Assembly: GCA_946885645.1 (NCBI GenBank) | Contig: CAMPGU010000192.1 | Coordinates: forward strand, 1-7,844 | Origin: an uncultured Haloferula sp. | GTDB taxonomy: Bacteria > Verrucomicrobiota > Verrucomicrobiae > Verrucomicrobiales > Akkermansiaceae | Length of the DNA stretch: 7,844 nt | Reading direction: 5' to 3' | Part shown: positions 7,735 through 7,844 of the stretch, one piece after another | Layout of the letters: each line of letters opens with the position of its first letter | Position numbering within the stretch: the stretch's first letter is position 1 | Program-made: the position numbers and the translations under genes | The notes under the pieces: generated by a model | The model's database searches: none | What the model saw: the letters and a program-made list of their open reading frames with translations, nothing else | What the model was told of the DNA's origin: nothing

Positions 7735-7765
7735 AGCCGGACTCCTCGCGGGGTCCGGCTTTTTT
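7735..7765 (+). terminator. Intrinsic terminator of efp
   Basis: Hairpin of 11 pairs (AGCCGGACTCC / GGGGTCCGGCT, one G-U pair) with a TCGC loop, ending in six T, 20 bp after the efp stop. A short A run just before the stem gives a weak TTTCG tail on the other strand, so limited bidirectional action is conceivable. Confidence 0.93.
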
Positions 7766-7844
7766 ATGGGCGTCCGGGCGGGAACTCATTGAAGCCATCC
7801 CCTTTCAGACCCGGCTCTCCTACCCCAGCCGCCATCCGCACGGC
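7766..7844. other. Right-edge stretch without an identifiable gene
   Basis: 79 bp after the efp terminator. On the + strand the last 50 bases are pyrimidine-rich, like the leader of efp, so this could be the leader of a further rightward gene. On the - strand a frame is open from the edge to a TAA at 7764-7766 (about 26 codons), which could equally be the tail of a converging gene using the same hairpin. The stretch is too short to choose. Confidence 0.3.

Overview
This GC-rich window reads as a bacterial chromosomal segment, most likely from a Verrucomicrobiota member (Luteolibacter-like Verrucomicrobiales). That assignment is inference. It rests on the two membrane-anchored repeat proteins with recurring W-x(3-5)-DP-x-AA segments, a type I associate with that phylum, on the divergent EF-P, and on starts without Shine-Dalgarno sequences. 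No mobile element, RNA gene, CRISPR array or origin is visible, and all four genes lie on the + strand.

Layout. (1) Positions 2-4240 hold most of gltB, the large subunit of glutamate synthase. It enters from the left edge already inside the glutaminase domain, so the start and the catalytic N-terminal cysteine lie outside. A strong intrinsic terminator follows at 4264-4296, so gltB ends its transcript here and gltD is not directly downstream. (2) A gap of about 225 bp with only a weak promoter candidate leads to a pair of related genes of unknown function. These are a 403-aa protein (4522-5733) and a 437-aa protein (5720-7033) that overlap by 14 bp. Both have an N-terminal membrane anchor and a helical body with degenerate repeats, and both end in a W...D..AAAAW segment. 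(3) A pyrimidine-rich leader of 117 bp precedes efp (7151-7714), an elongation factor P with arginine rather than lysine at the tip of its domain I loop. A second intrinsic terminator at 7735-7765 closes it. (4) The last ~80 bp hold no identifiable gene.

How the parts relate. gltB (nitrogen assimilation) and efp (relief of ribosome stalling at proline runs) are housekeeping genes. The repeat pair between them looks like one translationally coupled unit. No terminator separates it from efp, so read-through into efp is possible. The parts most worth following up are the coupled repeat-protein pair, including a lone CxxC in its first member, and the arginine-type EF-P. I see no recognisable defence, biosynthetic or mobile system.
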